Assembly (NCBI GenBank): GCA_036872755.1
Contig: JAVHNS010000007.1
Coordinates: 1,426,001 to 1,490,000, forward strand
Origin: Orbilia blumenaviensis
Taxonomy: Eukaryota; Ascomycota; Orbiliomycetes; Orbiliales; Orbiliaceae
Direction of reading: 5' to 3'
DNA: 64,000 bases
The notes under the pieces were generated by a model. The model ran no database searches, was not told where the DNA came from, and saw only the letters and a program-made list of their open reading frames with translations. Each line of letters opens with the position of its first letter. Within the stretch, counting starts at the first letter, position 1. Below are positions 48,302-59,522 of the stretch, one piece after another. The translations under genes and the position numbers were made by a program.

Positions 48302-49515
48302 ATGAGGGAAGATCTTATTCAAGGCGCTGTGAGTATATATGAATTTGATATTTTGACCTTACTGAAATGCTAACATGGGCTATAACAGATTGGCTGTATG
48401 TACCTGAGAAAGTCCCCTCCGATAGTTCATACCCGGAAATTCTAACGATGTTATGTAAACAGTCCTCCAGGACCCATCGGTCGCCACTGCCCCTCTCGAC
48501 AAACGGATTGCGTTTTTACAATCCAAAAACCTCACACCCGAAGAAATTGCAGCTGCTTTGCAACGGACAGGCGTCGACCCATCATTAATACCAGCCTTTG
48601 GTGCTGCGCCATCTGGATTCGCAGTGCCGCAGAGACCTGCAGCATTCAGTCAGGGATATGGCGGCGGTGGTTACTTCGGACAGGTCCAACGACAGGAGTA
48701 TGTTACTCTATACAAAATTGTGGGTCTACAACCTGACTGTATTGCTAACTCGGATATACAGGCCTGCTGGACGAGATTGGAGAGATTGGTTTGTGATGGC
48801 TACTGTTTCGGGTTCTGTGTCGTACGGTCTTTACCAACTGGCTAAGCGATATGTCGCTCCAATAATCGCACCACCTACGCCCGAAGCTCTTGCTGCCGAC
48901 AAAGCTGCTATCGACACTGCATTCTCCGACGCATTCGCTCTCCTCGAGTCCCTAAAGACCGACACCGAGGCTCTAAAGGAAGCTGAAGAGAAACGGAATA
49001 CCAAGGTCGACCAAGCTCTCGAGGAGGTTGAAAGAGTTGTTGAAACCCTAAAGGAATCGAGCAAACGAAGGGAAGATGAGACTAAGCGCCTCAACGACGA
49101 AGTTCGCAATTTGAAGGATTTGATACCAAAGGCGTTGGACGGACAAAAGGAAAGCCAGGCCGCCAGCCTGAAGGATTTGCAGGCGGAATTGAAGTCTTTG
49201 AAGGCACTGCTTGTCAATAGGGCAACTGCAACTACCAGATTCACACCCCCCCCGGCTCAACCAGCGCATTTCGTTCCACCACCTGCTGCAACCGTAACCT
49301 CCGCTGCGCCCTCCCCTTCGCCCGCTGTCGTCCCATCCAGTGAACCAGCTACCAATGGGGGTGGACAAACACTTGGTGGTGGAAAACCTCTTGGAGCAAT
49401 AACTGGCGGGCAACGTGCAATCCCAGCTTGGCAACTAGCGGCCCAGCAAAAAGCTGCTGCTGCTGCTGCTGCGAATGGAACCAATGGCGAATCCAGCTCT
49501 TCCGAAGCCAAGTAG
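48302..49515 (+). CDS. PEX14: Peroxisomal docking protein Pex14
   Basis: Exons 48302-48328, 48389-48395, 48463-48697 and 48762-49515 give 340 residues. Exon 2 is only 7 nt (ATTGGCT); with it the N-terminus reads MREDLIQGAIGFLQDPSVAT, matching the conserved Pex14 N-terminal domain that binds Pex5 and Pex19. Without it the LQDP helix cannot be read in frame. The N-terminal domain continues with LDKRIAFLQSKNLTPEEIAA. A weak membrane span lies at about residues 99-115 (WFVMATVSGSVSYGLYQLA), then a coiled coil at about 130-230, then a Pro/Ala-rich tail with a poly-Ala run. Pex14 acts with Pex13 and Pex17 as the docking and translocation complex for matrix proteins at the peroxisomal membrane. Confidence 0.92.
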
Positions 49516-50223
49516 TAGTGGACGGTATTGTACGATGGGTATGGGTTATCTTGAATATATATGAAATTTGTAATATTGAAAGCTATCTTGTTGGCCAATT
49601 GTTTTTTTTTTTTCAGCGTTTATGGGTGCACTTCCTCTGCTTTACTATTATCCGGTACCGTGGCTATTCATCGGAAGTTGATGTTGACATACATGCATTG
49701 TCGTTAGAGTATATGAACAACCTTGTAGGCGCTAGTCTAGTCAGCACGACAGTGCAGCGGCCCCTTGTTCGTGATCCATTTCTTTCTTGCTTGCTTGCTA
49801 CTGAATGATGTACATAGTGGTAATTCACAATGTTAAATTGCTCCTCACGAGAGGCTTCTCTATCTTCGAACATCCTACTTTCATCCACTCCTACTACTTA
49901 CTGTCTTATCAATATTCTATTAGTCAGCAGGGTCGTATCAAAGTATATTTCCCTATGTACCCAGAGAATTTGGGCCTTCAGCTGTTATCGGGGATTTTGA
50001 TGAGGTTCTCTCCTTCGACCTCGGACTTCAATATGACCTCCGTTATTTCTAGAAATTTAGCGTTGTGTTGTTGCGCGCCATCGCTGCCTCGAACGCGTAA
50101 AGTTCTTTTTGTGCTTCAACCTCACTCAATCTCTCTCACTCTGCCGAAGGCTGCGCTGTTCCAACATCTTGCTCCGGACGACATGATCTAACGATATATA
50201 TACGAACTACCGTCCAAGGAGAG
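49516..50223. other. intergenic, cyclin promoter/leader
   Basis: No gene seen. An ATG-started frame at 49805-50191 (128 codons) has no recognisable features and ends 33 nt before the cyclin ATG; probably chance or leader sequence. Confidence 0.5.
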
Positions 50224-51465
50224 ATGCCAACGGCGACTACGATGAGGCAGAACCTAGCACCACCTTCTCACGACAACAACTACATCATGGACGACTCCGA
50301 CCAATATGATCAGTGGCTCTTCACGGACGATGAACTTGTGCGAACACCGTCTATACTCAGGAGTGGGGTCACAGTCCAGCAGGAACGGGAGGGCCGAAGC
50401 AAGGGCTGCAACTTCATCCTTCAAGTCGGGATAAAGTTGAAATTGCCCCAGCTTACCCTGGCGACTGCATCAGTGTTCCTCCATCGGTTCTTCATGCGGG
50501 AGTCGCTGAAAGACTTTCACTATTATGTAAGGATCAAGGCTACCCTATCTTTGTTATTCCAGACGGGTCCCCTTTAGGGCCTCTTCCGCGATCAGATAAA
50601 CTGACTTGCGCTCTGGCCGGTAGAATGTGGCGGCGACTGCCCTTTATCTTGCGACCAAAGTTGAAGAGAATTGCAGGAAGCTATCCGATTTGATTCAAGC
50701 CGTAGCCAGGACAGCCCAGAAGAACGACCAGATCATTATCGATGAGCAATCGAAAGAATACTGGAAATGGCATGACACTATCATGTTTACTGAGGAGTAC
50801 ATGCTGGCTGCCCTCTGCTACGACTTTAACGTCGAAAAGCCCTACAAGCTGCTCCAGGACTACCTCCAGCTCATAAAGGTTGAGAGTGGAGGAATGAAGG
50901 AAAAAGATATCATGAAGGTTGCCTGGGCATTCATTAATGACTCTCACCTGACCGTTCTGTGCCTCATGTTCCCGGCCTCGACAATTGCCGGAGCAGCCCT
51001 ATACATGAGTGCTAAGTTCAACGATACGGTTTTCAAGGATGGAAAGGGTGGTCAACCCTGGTGGGAGGTCATCGGTTTGAATCTGCTGGATATTAAGAAA
51101 GCATGCAACCAGATGGCCGACCTCTACGAGTACGTTGAGACTATTCCAGAAATAGATTGGCCCTGAGGGTGTATCGGTCTAACCGGCTTTACAGGAACAA
51201 TCCCTTAAGAAACGCTGACGGGAAATACCCCACCACACCGGAGACTGAAGACACCAATAGTAACAGAACACGCCCGTCAGCACCATCGACAAAACTCACC
51301 TACGAAGGAGACGAGAGTGTCGCCAATAGCAACGGTACAAGCATGCAAGATGCCCCGCCTACAAACTCTAAACTCCCTGATACTTCGCAAAGCGCTACTA
51401 CTTTAGACGACCGCGAGGAAGGAGAGTTTGAAGATGATGATGACAGGGAAGAAGGGGAGCTTTGA
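50224..51465 (+). CDS. pch1: P-TEFb-type cyclin (Pch1/cyclin T-K family), 359 aa
   Basis: Exons 50224-50526, 50624-51129 and 51195-51465 give 359 residues. The N-terminal box begins with the family word QWLFTDDELVRTPSIL and continues with QEREGRSKGCNFILQVGIKL and LATASVFLHRFFMR. After intron 1 come AATALYLATKVEENCRKLSD and FTEEYMLAALCYDFNVEKPY. Cyclins of this class bind Cdk9-type kinases that phosphorylate the RNA polymerase II C-terminal domain and Spt5 in the nucleus. I chose the 65-nt intron 51130-51194 (donor GTACGT, branch TCTAAC, acceptor TTTACAG); it yields MADLYENNPLRNADGKY and an acidic end EEGEFEDDDDREEGEL typical of the family. Reading through the intron stops after EIDWP at 51164-51166. 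Ctk2 or a similar cyclin is an alternative name. Confidence 0.85.
51130..51194 (+). other. in-frame-stopped intron 2 of the cyclin gene (possible retention)
   Basis: The 65-nt intron continues the exon-2 frame for 11 codons (YVETIPEIDWP) and then reads TGA. Retention would give a cyclin lacking the acidic tail. Confidence 0.45.
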
Positions 51466-54400
51466 GCAATCAAGTAATGATTTATGCTGTTTTTTTTCTC
51501 TTTCTTTAAATCTATCGTGTTTAGGCGCAATTACTGTATCAGGTTCTACGGGATCACTGCATATGCTTGGATGGAGTTACGGTGGTGGTTAGGTCGTTGA
51601 TAGCACACTGTACTATAGATTCATAGCGCTTACAAGGTAATTGATAATTTGGTTTATTTCCGTATGATCCCATGCAAGCTACTAACATGCAGGACATATA
51701 ATATCGTGGTTCTATTTTCTGTCAGGTACCAGGAACCAAAATAACAACTTGCTTCTTCTTTCCTTCTTCTATTTACAGCTAGCAAGCTACCGTAGACTAT
51801 ATTGTTCCAATGTATATACTCTATTCCGATCTCGCACGCGCACTCAATCCTACCCTGTCGCAATCCTTGCTGGATGATTCACTACCTGTAGCGCACCCTC
51901 CGGACGAGGCGTCCCAGCTATCAAAGCTGTCTTCTCAGGAAATTTCTGGTCCATAAAGTCCTTTGTTGTGCTGCCTACCGAGCAGCATTTATATTTCACT
52001 TTGTTGCTTTTTCCTTTTCTCTCTCTGAGGCCTTTCAAAGCAGCTTTAGTACTCTTTGGAGATAAGAATACTGCCTACTCGGGCCTTTCTCTTTATTCCC
52101 TTTAGTTTCCTGTTCATCTAGCCGTTCAAGGCAATTTCTAAGATCATCCTTGAACCCTCTGCTTTCAATGTTTTAAACAACCAACCCCGTCAGTCTTCAC
52201 ATTTACCCTCTTTAGCACCCTAATCTTCCCAGGAACCCTAGTAGAGACAGTAGTACTATATGAATATCTGTTAAAGAACAATTTGTTATATCAGAGTAAC
52301 CTTCAACAAAAAAAATTGCCAAAACAGCGCCATTGCCCGAGTTCCCGGTTATGATGGTGGAAGGTACCGGTGAAGCTAGTGATATCTAAGTAACCCGGCG
52401 AAGTGTATTAGGACGTTTTGAGTGGCGAGACCGCCAACGTGGATTTTTGTAGGTATTAAGAAAGACATTTTATTCTTCTCGAATATGATTTTGTGATAAA
52501 GCTACTATCTTAGTATTATAACACGAGATAGCCAGTGGAAAAAAGGGACACCGGGTCACTCAGCGATTAAAGTATTTAAGGTCACTGACTCAAAATTGGC
52601 TCCTTATATGTGTAGTTATTACAAGCGCTCCGAGTTTCTCGACTACTCCCATGACTTTCACTACCATTATGCCTGGCTTCTAACTATTTGGGGAATCGCG
52701 GGTGCGTTATCATGAGGTTCATATATGCCACATCCTCTACATAGTAAATACCGCTGTCCAGATTAAGTAAATTTCCTATTTAAGATCTCTATACTACATA
52801 AGTATAGATCCGCAGATTGGCGGCTTCTTTATAGACTAGCTGGTTGGTTGGTTAACTGTATATGTATTAACTGGAGGATTGGTTAGCGAGCCAGCCAACC
52901 AGCCGCAATTCTATGAATTAATCTACAAACTAACGTGAAACTGGCCGCTTGTATAAACTTAGTTTGTAATTTAGTTTAAAACCTAACCTATAAGCTGATT
53001 TGGGGAGCAGTTGCTCACTAATTCATAAACTAACCTGAGAGGTAGCCGCCAGCCAGTCTGTAAACCAGTCGATAAACCAGCCAATAAATTATTTTATGAG
53101 TTACTTATTAGTTAGTTAGTCCGCTAGTTACTACGTGCTCCCACAAGTAGTCAATTTGAATTCAACTCCAGAGGATCCCAGATAAGCCGGGAGGGCAGCG
53201 AAAATACCTTGCGGGCGGGATCCGTCTGCTGTGAGATAAAATTAAACTAAACCGATGATGGTAGAAGTAGCAGCAAGGTGAATATAGCACAAATTCCAGT
53301 TAAAGGTAGTAGAACGATACCCAGCTTAGCTCAGACCTATCGAGGGTACAGTTTTGAATAACATCTGCGTTGATAGCGTCGCTGGTGGTATTGGAAAACA
53401 GGAATAAAGGTTGAATTGGAACCTGGGGACGATCGAGGAGATGGGGGTAGCATAGGGATCTGTTAGGGTTAATTATTTTTTAGAAGGGGAATTGAAGAAA
53501 GTGTAATTTTGCCGGGCACTACATGTGGCGAGGAGGGAGGAGAGTGGCCACCAGTGGTTGGCCACGGGGGGGTGGAAGGATATTGATTGCATCAATTGTT
53601 AATTTAGGCAGGGTTGTGTAACATTGGGTTTAGACCAGCCACTATTTTTGTGTTGTGATCAGATCGGGTTGGTAGATGGTTGTTTTACAAGGCCAGGGTT
53701 TTTCCAACGAGACCAGGGTTTTTTAGAGACCAGGGTCGGGGATGCAACAACACAGAATAGTTGGGATGTTACAACAAAACTCACAGTCTCAGCACTACAT
53801 GTCATAAATTTAAGGCTAGATAGGTATGCAGCGCCCACATTTACACGGCTGTTAATAAGTCGGCCGCCGGTCTCACGTTACACCAAGCCCCAAAATAAGA
53901 TGGACTCTTTCATATTTTGGGCGACTTTTTAAAGTTTTTCGGCGGCAGGAAGCAAGGCGGCCTGGCTACCTCACATACTTACGGTCTCTCAAATCCCTCC
54001 TTGCGATTGACCATCGGGAAATTCTTTGGTATCATGAACTGAGTCGAGATCCCTCTTGAAATTATTTGCCTTTGTTAGCTTAATAGAGTATCTAAAAAGA
54101 TTAGTCTGGAATTATGTGTGCTTTAAGAAGACACAGAGACCGAAAACGTTGAACGTGGGTCGGTAATATAATATGTGGATAGATAGATTCTCTGAAAGTA
54201 GTCTCAGAATCTTGTTGAGGGTGTGAAAGAAACTCAAGCCGGCTCGAAAAAATCAGCAAAAATGCGTGCAAACATAAATCTAACAGAGGGGTAGCTCCAA
54301 CCCAAGAAGACCCAATCAAATACAGCTGAAGAGTAGTGCTATATCAAATTACTTTCGAGCAAACACGCAAAGCTCTGGATTGGTGTTAGGGCCGGTACCG

Positions 54401-55158
54401 GAGCAATTTCTAGGAACATTTCTTCGCGAATTCAACTTATCGGGCCTGAAGGCTAAAGATCTCATGACCGGACTATTCTTCTGGAATGCTGACTACTTGT
54501 GGCAAATGAAGCCTGCAGATTCGAATATGCTAGGCCACGTACGTATATAAAACATGCAGTATCTATTCTGCTAGGGATAGCCTTCACATTCTCCATTACG
54601 TCAAAGATAATGCGCACTATTACCGTTATGACATTACTTCTGCACGCCTAACAAAGGCTGTCAAACAATGCATACGATTGGTTTTGCGTACCAGCTTCCG
54701 TGAAGTGGCCCGCATACGGCGTATATAATCGCGGATAACAGTTATGCATGGACACAGCAAGCGTGCCATCTGGGGGATAGAAGCTGCCGTGCAACATGAT
54801 CCATAGAGCAAACTCTTATAGGAAATGGAGTTTGCGTATACGTATCCATAGAGAAAAGTACAAGCGCAAGCTAGATGATTATGTACGATTGCGTAGTTTG
54901 GAAGAAGAATTCACGGCACGAGATCTGGGCAGCATGATCTCGTGGGAATGGTGGCAACTACCTAGGTACTAATAAGTGAGGGAGCAAATCTGTGACCCAG
55001 GAGACTCTTCTACCCATCGATTTACACACGCCCAATTTCGTGATATTGATGGGCTGTTATATGGTCTTTTACAAGCATCTTTAACAATACAATTATAGAA
55101 CATAATACGGTTATCTGAGTTAAGATGCTCATATCTGGAAAGTATAATTCAATTTCAC
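51466..55158. other. gene-poor stretch, 3.7 kb
   Basis: No supportable gene. Contains degenerate repeat island 3 (52815-53130). Frames at 53624-53932 and 54101-54319 look like chance. The stretch separates the housekeeping block from the protease pair. Confidence 0.55.
52815..53130. repeat. degenerate TTAG/CTAA minisatellite, island 3
   Basis: Longest of three islands. Repeated words: tagactagctggttggttgg, gttagcgagccagccaacc, ctacaaactaacgtgaaact, gtaaaccagtcgataaacc, ttagttagttagtccgct. Loose period of 20-25 nt, same vocabulary as 740-940 and 22690-22920. Confidence 0.62.
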
Positions 55159-58100
55159 CTATGAAATACCAACATGGATATAGGGTGCCCACAGCCTCGG
55201 GTCTCCACCATTAGTCTCCAGATCCTCCTCCTCCTCCCCTCCTTCATAACAGACATCCCCGTTCCTATCCCTGCGGTAGCCAGAGCCGCCCGTCTTTCTG
55301 CGTAAGTTTATTATTGCATTATGTAAGCCTTTAGCCACAGATTCGTCACTTAGGTTTTCTGCAACTATGGTTTCGTACACATCTTGTGCGACCATGGGGC
55401 ATCTTTCGTCGGATACAACCCACATTGACCCAATAACATGTCGAAATCCTGCAAGCTGGCAAGCCCCCATCAAGTGAATTCCTTCGTCTTGCAGTGCTCC
55501 ATCTCTGTTATGACCGGTGGAACAGGCTGAAAGGTATGCGAGAAGCGGGTTTCTTTTATGGAGTTTCATTCCGGCAAGGTCTTGTACCGACATGGAACCA
55601 TCGTTGAGGATGATGCCGCTCTGAGACGGGTTGACTGCGTCAGTGATCCCGTGCCCGGCGAAATGGAAAATATCACAATCTGACAGTTTAGCTCTTATGC
55701 CATCTTTGTCCAATGAACCATCCTCGCACGTAAAGCCGGAGCCTCGAAGTATACGCTTTACTTCCGTCACTTCAGGTTCGGTGCCAGGAAGATCTTCATA
55801 TTCCTCGGTCTTCGGCATTGAGACTAGTACTGCCCGTCTGTTTGTTGTTTGATGGCCCCATTTGGCCATGTTTTGCCGTGTATATAGCCGAGCTTTGACC
55901 GAAAGGCTGTATGATGATATAACACAGTCTAAAACTGTCCGGCGTGATCCATCTTGGTGATAGCCTGCAGCGTGAAGTGGCAGCGAACACAGCAGCCCGG
56001 TTGGAACCCAGCAGATTGTGGGCCAATTGCCGTCATCGCATGCTTTATTCATTTTCAGATGCTCGAGAATTGGGTTCGCAATGACATCCCAAATCCACTC
56101 CAGTGTCTCGAAGATACTTCCGCTGCTTCCGTGTGCATGTGGTGCGAAAGCTTTTATCTTTTTGTCTAGTTCTGGGCGCAGGTCCGAGCCATTACCCAAC
56201 TCGCAAAGCTCAATACCGTTCTTATCAATGATAAATGCGTCGGAGCGAAAGGATATGTTGATGATGACGATTTTACCTTTAGGCCCGGCAGCTGCCTTGA
56301 GATCATTTTCACTCGGTGGCTTTAAGAATGTCTTGAAACCAGCAAGCTTTCGGATTTCTTCCATCTTCTCATCTAGTTTCCGACTAGCGGAAGGAATCTG
56401 CGAGGTCTTTGATGTTGATATGCTTTTGAAGCTTTCATCGGGTTCTGGTTGATCTCGAAGAAGTTCGAATTCTTCTGCTAATTTCGATGCGGCGCCCCCT
56501 GCGGCCTTAAGTTCGATCAGATCCGTTCTTGTATCGAATTGGGAGATCGAGGTTATACCTCGGCCTTCTTCTAACAGTGTCACGGCCTCTAGGGGGGTCC
56601 CGCCAGCTTTTAAAACAGATGCCGCAGCTAGAGATGTAAGTCCCGCATATCTTCGTAGGATATCTTGTTGGTCTGTCTGTCTTAAAGATCTCGCACTTGC
56701 ACGTGGCAAAAGCCTAACAGCGGCTCCTGTAATTTTTCTAAGATCAGACCAGTTCTTGGTCTCCTCTAGCCAAGATATAGCCTCCAGAACAGCGCTTATG
56801 CGGTGAGTTGGGGGAGTAGAGTCGAGGCTGACGATTTCTTTAAGGAGTTTGATGGCAGATTCTCCATCAGTATCGTTCTTTTTCTTGATATGTCTCAAAC
56901 GAAACATATCGGCGAGGTTGCTTAGATAGCGTGCACGTTCGGTACTCTGCTCATCGGTTCTCTCTTTGACTTTACTGCCGAGAACGATCGCTAGATAAAT
57001 ATCATTATCGTCTCCGGATATTTTGTATTTCCAGGTGAGAAACTTGCCGAGATTATTTAGAGATCGAATGTAATCGGTGTCAAAGTTATGTAGGTTCGGT
57101 TCGAGGGCTACCTGCCAGAGGAGTCTGATGGCCTCATTGAGGTCTTTATTGACTTCTGGCCTTCCATTTTGGGCGGCACTTCCCACACCTTCGTCTCGTT
57201 GTCTAGAGCGCTCGTATCTCCACCCTAGCAATATAGCCAAATTATTTTGACATTGTAGGCGTTGCGGAGACTTCGAGTCTACATTTGCCGCATCTAGCTC
57301 ATCTAGCGCATCCCTTAACTGGTCGATCCCCTTTTCTAAGTCTTCAAGATTTGTCGTCCTTGAATACTTCAACCCATAAAATTTTCCCAAATCACATTTC
57401 CAACTAGCCAATACACCACTCCTCATGCTCGCACCCAGCTTCACTGAGCGTTCTGAAAAACTGACAGCTTCATTAATATCATTGAATTCGCTTTCTCGCT
57501 CAAATCTGAGTGCAAGAAAATTTGCTAGTTCGTTAAGACAGTCGCCTTCCAAGTGGACATAGCTCCTTTCGCCGGACTCAGCTAATTCAAGTTGCAATCT
57601 CTCGAGCCTAATCGCCTCATCAATGTCCTTCCGAAGTCCACGTTTTTCATACCGTAGCATCAGAGCTCTAGGAAGAGACTTGAGACGTTGCTCATGTTCA
57701 GGCATGTTTTTTATTGCAGCATCGCCAATCGAAATCGCATCGTCTAGATATGAAAGAACGTTACCTTTCCTACCGGGGAATCCACCCGCGTCCTCGAATC
57801 TGATACAAAGGGCCTCGATTAGATTGTCGCAACAATCCATCCTATGATCGATGTCCTGGTTTGTTTTGTACCTCCGGCCCTTGACGACTGCCCTTTCGTC
57901 TGATGTTATATCAATGCATGATATTAACCCACGCATTAGCCTATGTATGAGTTCCTCGAAGTTCTCATCATTGGGAAGAAGGTCGTATAGCTTCCGGAGG
58001 CAGTGGACGAGATCTGTTATATATACAGACAGATCGGTATCCTGTGGATCGAGTGTCTTTCCTGCGGCACTCACAACCTCCAGTCTACGGTCAATTCCTT

Positions 58101-58624
58101 CGTTAAGATTCGTACGGTCAAATAACTCAATTCCCTGGCCGAAATCACCTGAACTCATCACCAAACATAGCTTCTCCGAGAACAGCTGGGATAAGTGATA
58201 TACATGACTTGGGTGATCATCCGGAATACCTAATACCATTTCCCTTACCCGTAAGTCGAGTTGATCAAGGTCGTGTCTGGCTATCTCGAACCACATCTCA
58301 TAGAGAGTTCTCATGTTATGCAGAATCACTTGGGTAGATGCTGGGGCAGAGGAGCATATGATAATCTCCCTGGTCATGGTAATTGCCAGTTCTAGAAAAT
58401 CATCGTATTTTATCCTCGCGTTTAGTTTCCCCGGTCTATTCGGTATACTCAGCATAGACGGAGCTCGAGACGGTGCGCTGAGAGCCGTAGCATCACTGAC
58501 CTGCTCCGGGGTAGTCGGAGCTATGATACATAATTAGTTATACATTTGAATGAGTATTTTCAGGAATTTCAACAGGATGGATTTATATACCGGCTGACTC
58601 AGAATCCCAACGAATAGGTGCCAT
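55159..58624 (-). CDS. TPR-CHAT protein (predicted clan CD cysteine protease), 1131 aa
   Basis: Exons 58624-58591 and 58520-55159 (donor GTATAT, acceptor ATCATAG) give 1131 residues starting MAPIRWDSESAAPTTPEQ. The N-terminal 650 residues contain degenerate TPR-like repeats of the fungal type, e.g. LNELANFLALRFERESEFND, QNNLAILLGWRYERSR and LNNLGKFLTWKYKISGDDND. The C-terminal third is a CHAT domain: WVPTGLLCSLPLHAAGYHQD, then FHFAGHG with catalytic His near 968, then LAYLSACSTG with catalytic Cys near 1011, and the end RLWAPYIHVG. Both dyad residues are intact. CHAT proteases are relatives of caspases and separase; TPR-CHAT forms are known in bacterial immunity (Craspase). An acidic insert (about 1084-1107, including DRNGDVCYEGGEEEED) separates the last CHAT helix from the final strand. 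No NACHT or NB-ARC domain is seen. Divergent from a caspase-like gene. Confidence 0.9.
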
Positions 58625-59522
58625 TGCTTAGGCTAGAAGTATAAAGATACCGCCGTTTTTGGCTTCAGATGAGGTGCTATACAGCTTGTCTATATTCATA
58701 TATACACCGACTTTAGAGGGAAAAAAATACTTGTAGTTTGGTGAGGAAAGCATATAACAGTGGATTGAATAGACAGCGCGGTTATCATAATCTGACTGAA
58801 CAGTGGCAATGCCCTGGGTTGAAATAGCATAGTTAATGGGTGAACCATCGACAGAAGTAGGCGCAATCAATCACTGGTAAGATATCTGTATCTCGATACT
58901 TTCTAAAAGAAATGTATTTCTGGTTTTATATGTATATATACTTAATGTGACAATCATTGATGTGCGGTATTTTACGACTGGCACTGCAAACGTGTAGGTG
59001 CATGGCATAAATCTATCCTTTGATGTCGTGGCCTGCAGTGACGCATGCATTCACACTTTGCACTTTCGTAATTGATTTCTCCTTTGCAGGTCTAATGGCT
59101 TCGAGGCTCGAGGCTATTGTTTTTTGCGAAACGATATGCATATGCATATATGCTATTGAGATTGGTTTACAAGACCATATGTCATCCAATAACCGAGAAC
59201 TTCTTGTGCATACCTACATACCTGTTGTCTATGCTTCCCAACTAAAAATCATATTTTGGGTTCCTTCTTTATCTAGCTTGTCAAGCACGAAGTGGCCATT
59301 TTGAAATCTATTTAAGTTGTAATAGTTTCCCGTGGTAAAAGATAGGATAACAAGTCATATTCCCAAGAAAAATCTATAGACATAAGTATATCTAATTCTC
59401 GTATCGAGGCACTCAGGTATAGTAGTTATTATCTGCTCATTCTCCATATTGTAATTTTGTCTAAAGAAATATTTAAACTACAGATAAGCTCAACCAAGTC
59501 GGATTCGTTTATTCGAGTAAAT
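58625..59522. promoter_or_regulatory. shared divergent promoter region of CHAT and caspase-like genes
   Basis: 898 nt between the start codons of two head-to-head protease genes. AT-rich, with TATATGTATATATACTTA at about 58927-58944 and several TATA-like words on both strands. No gene is seen inside; short frames (58628-58870 minus, 59020-59304 plus) lack support. Confidence 0.5.

Noticed and set aside
12122..49515. Idea that ATG11, PEX14, seipin and KES1 form a functional organelle-contact or pexophagy cluster
   Set aside because: The genes are 30-40 kb apart, lie on both strands and are separated by unrelated genes; ordinary housekeeping linkage explains it.
49805..50191. 128-codon frame upstream of the cyclin gene
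   Set aside because: No domain, no promoter signal, and ends just before the cyclin start; treated as leader or chance.
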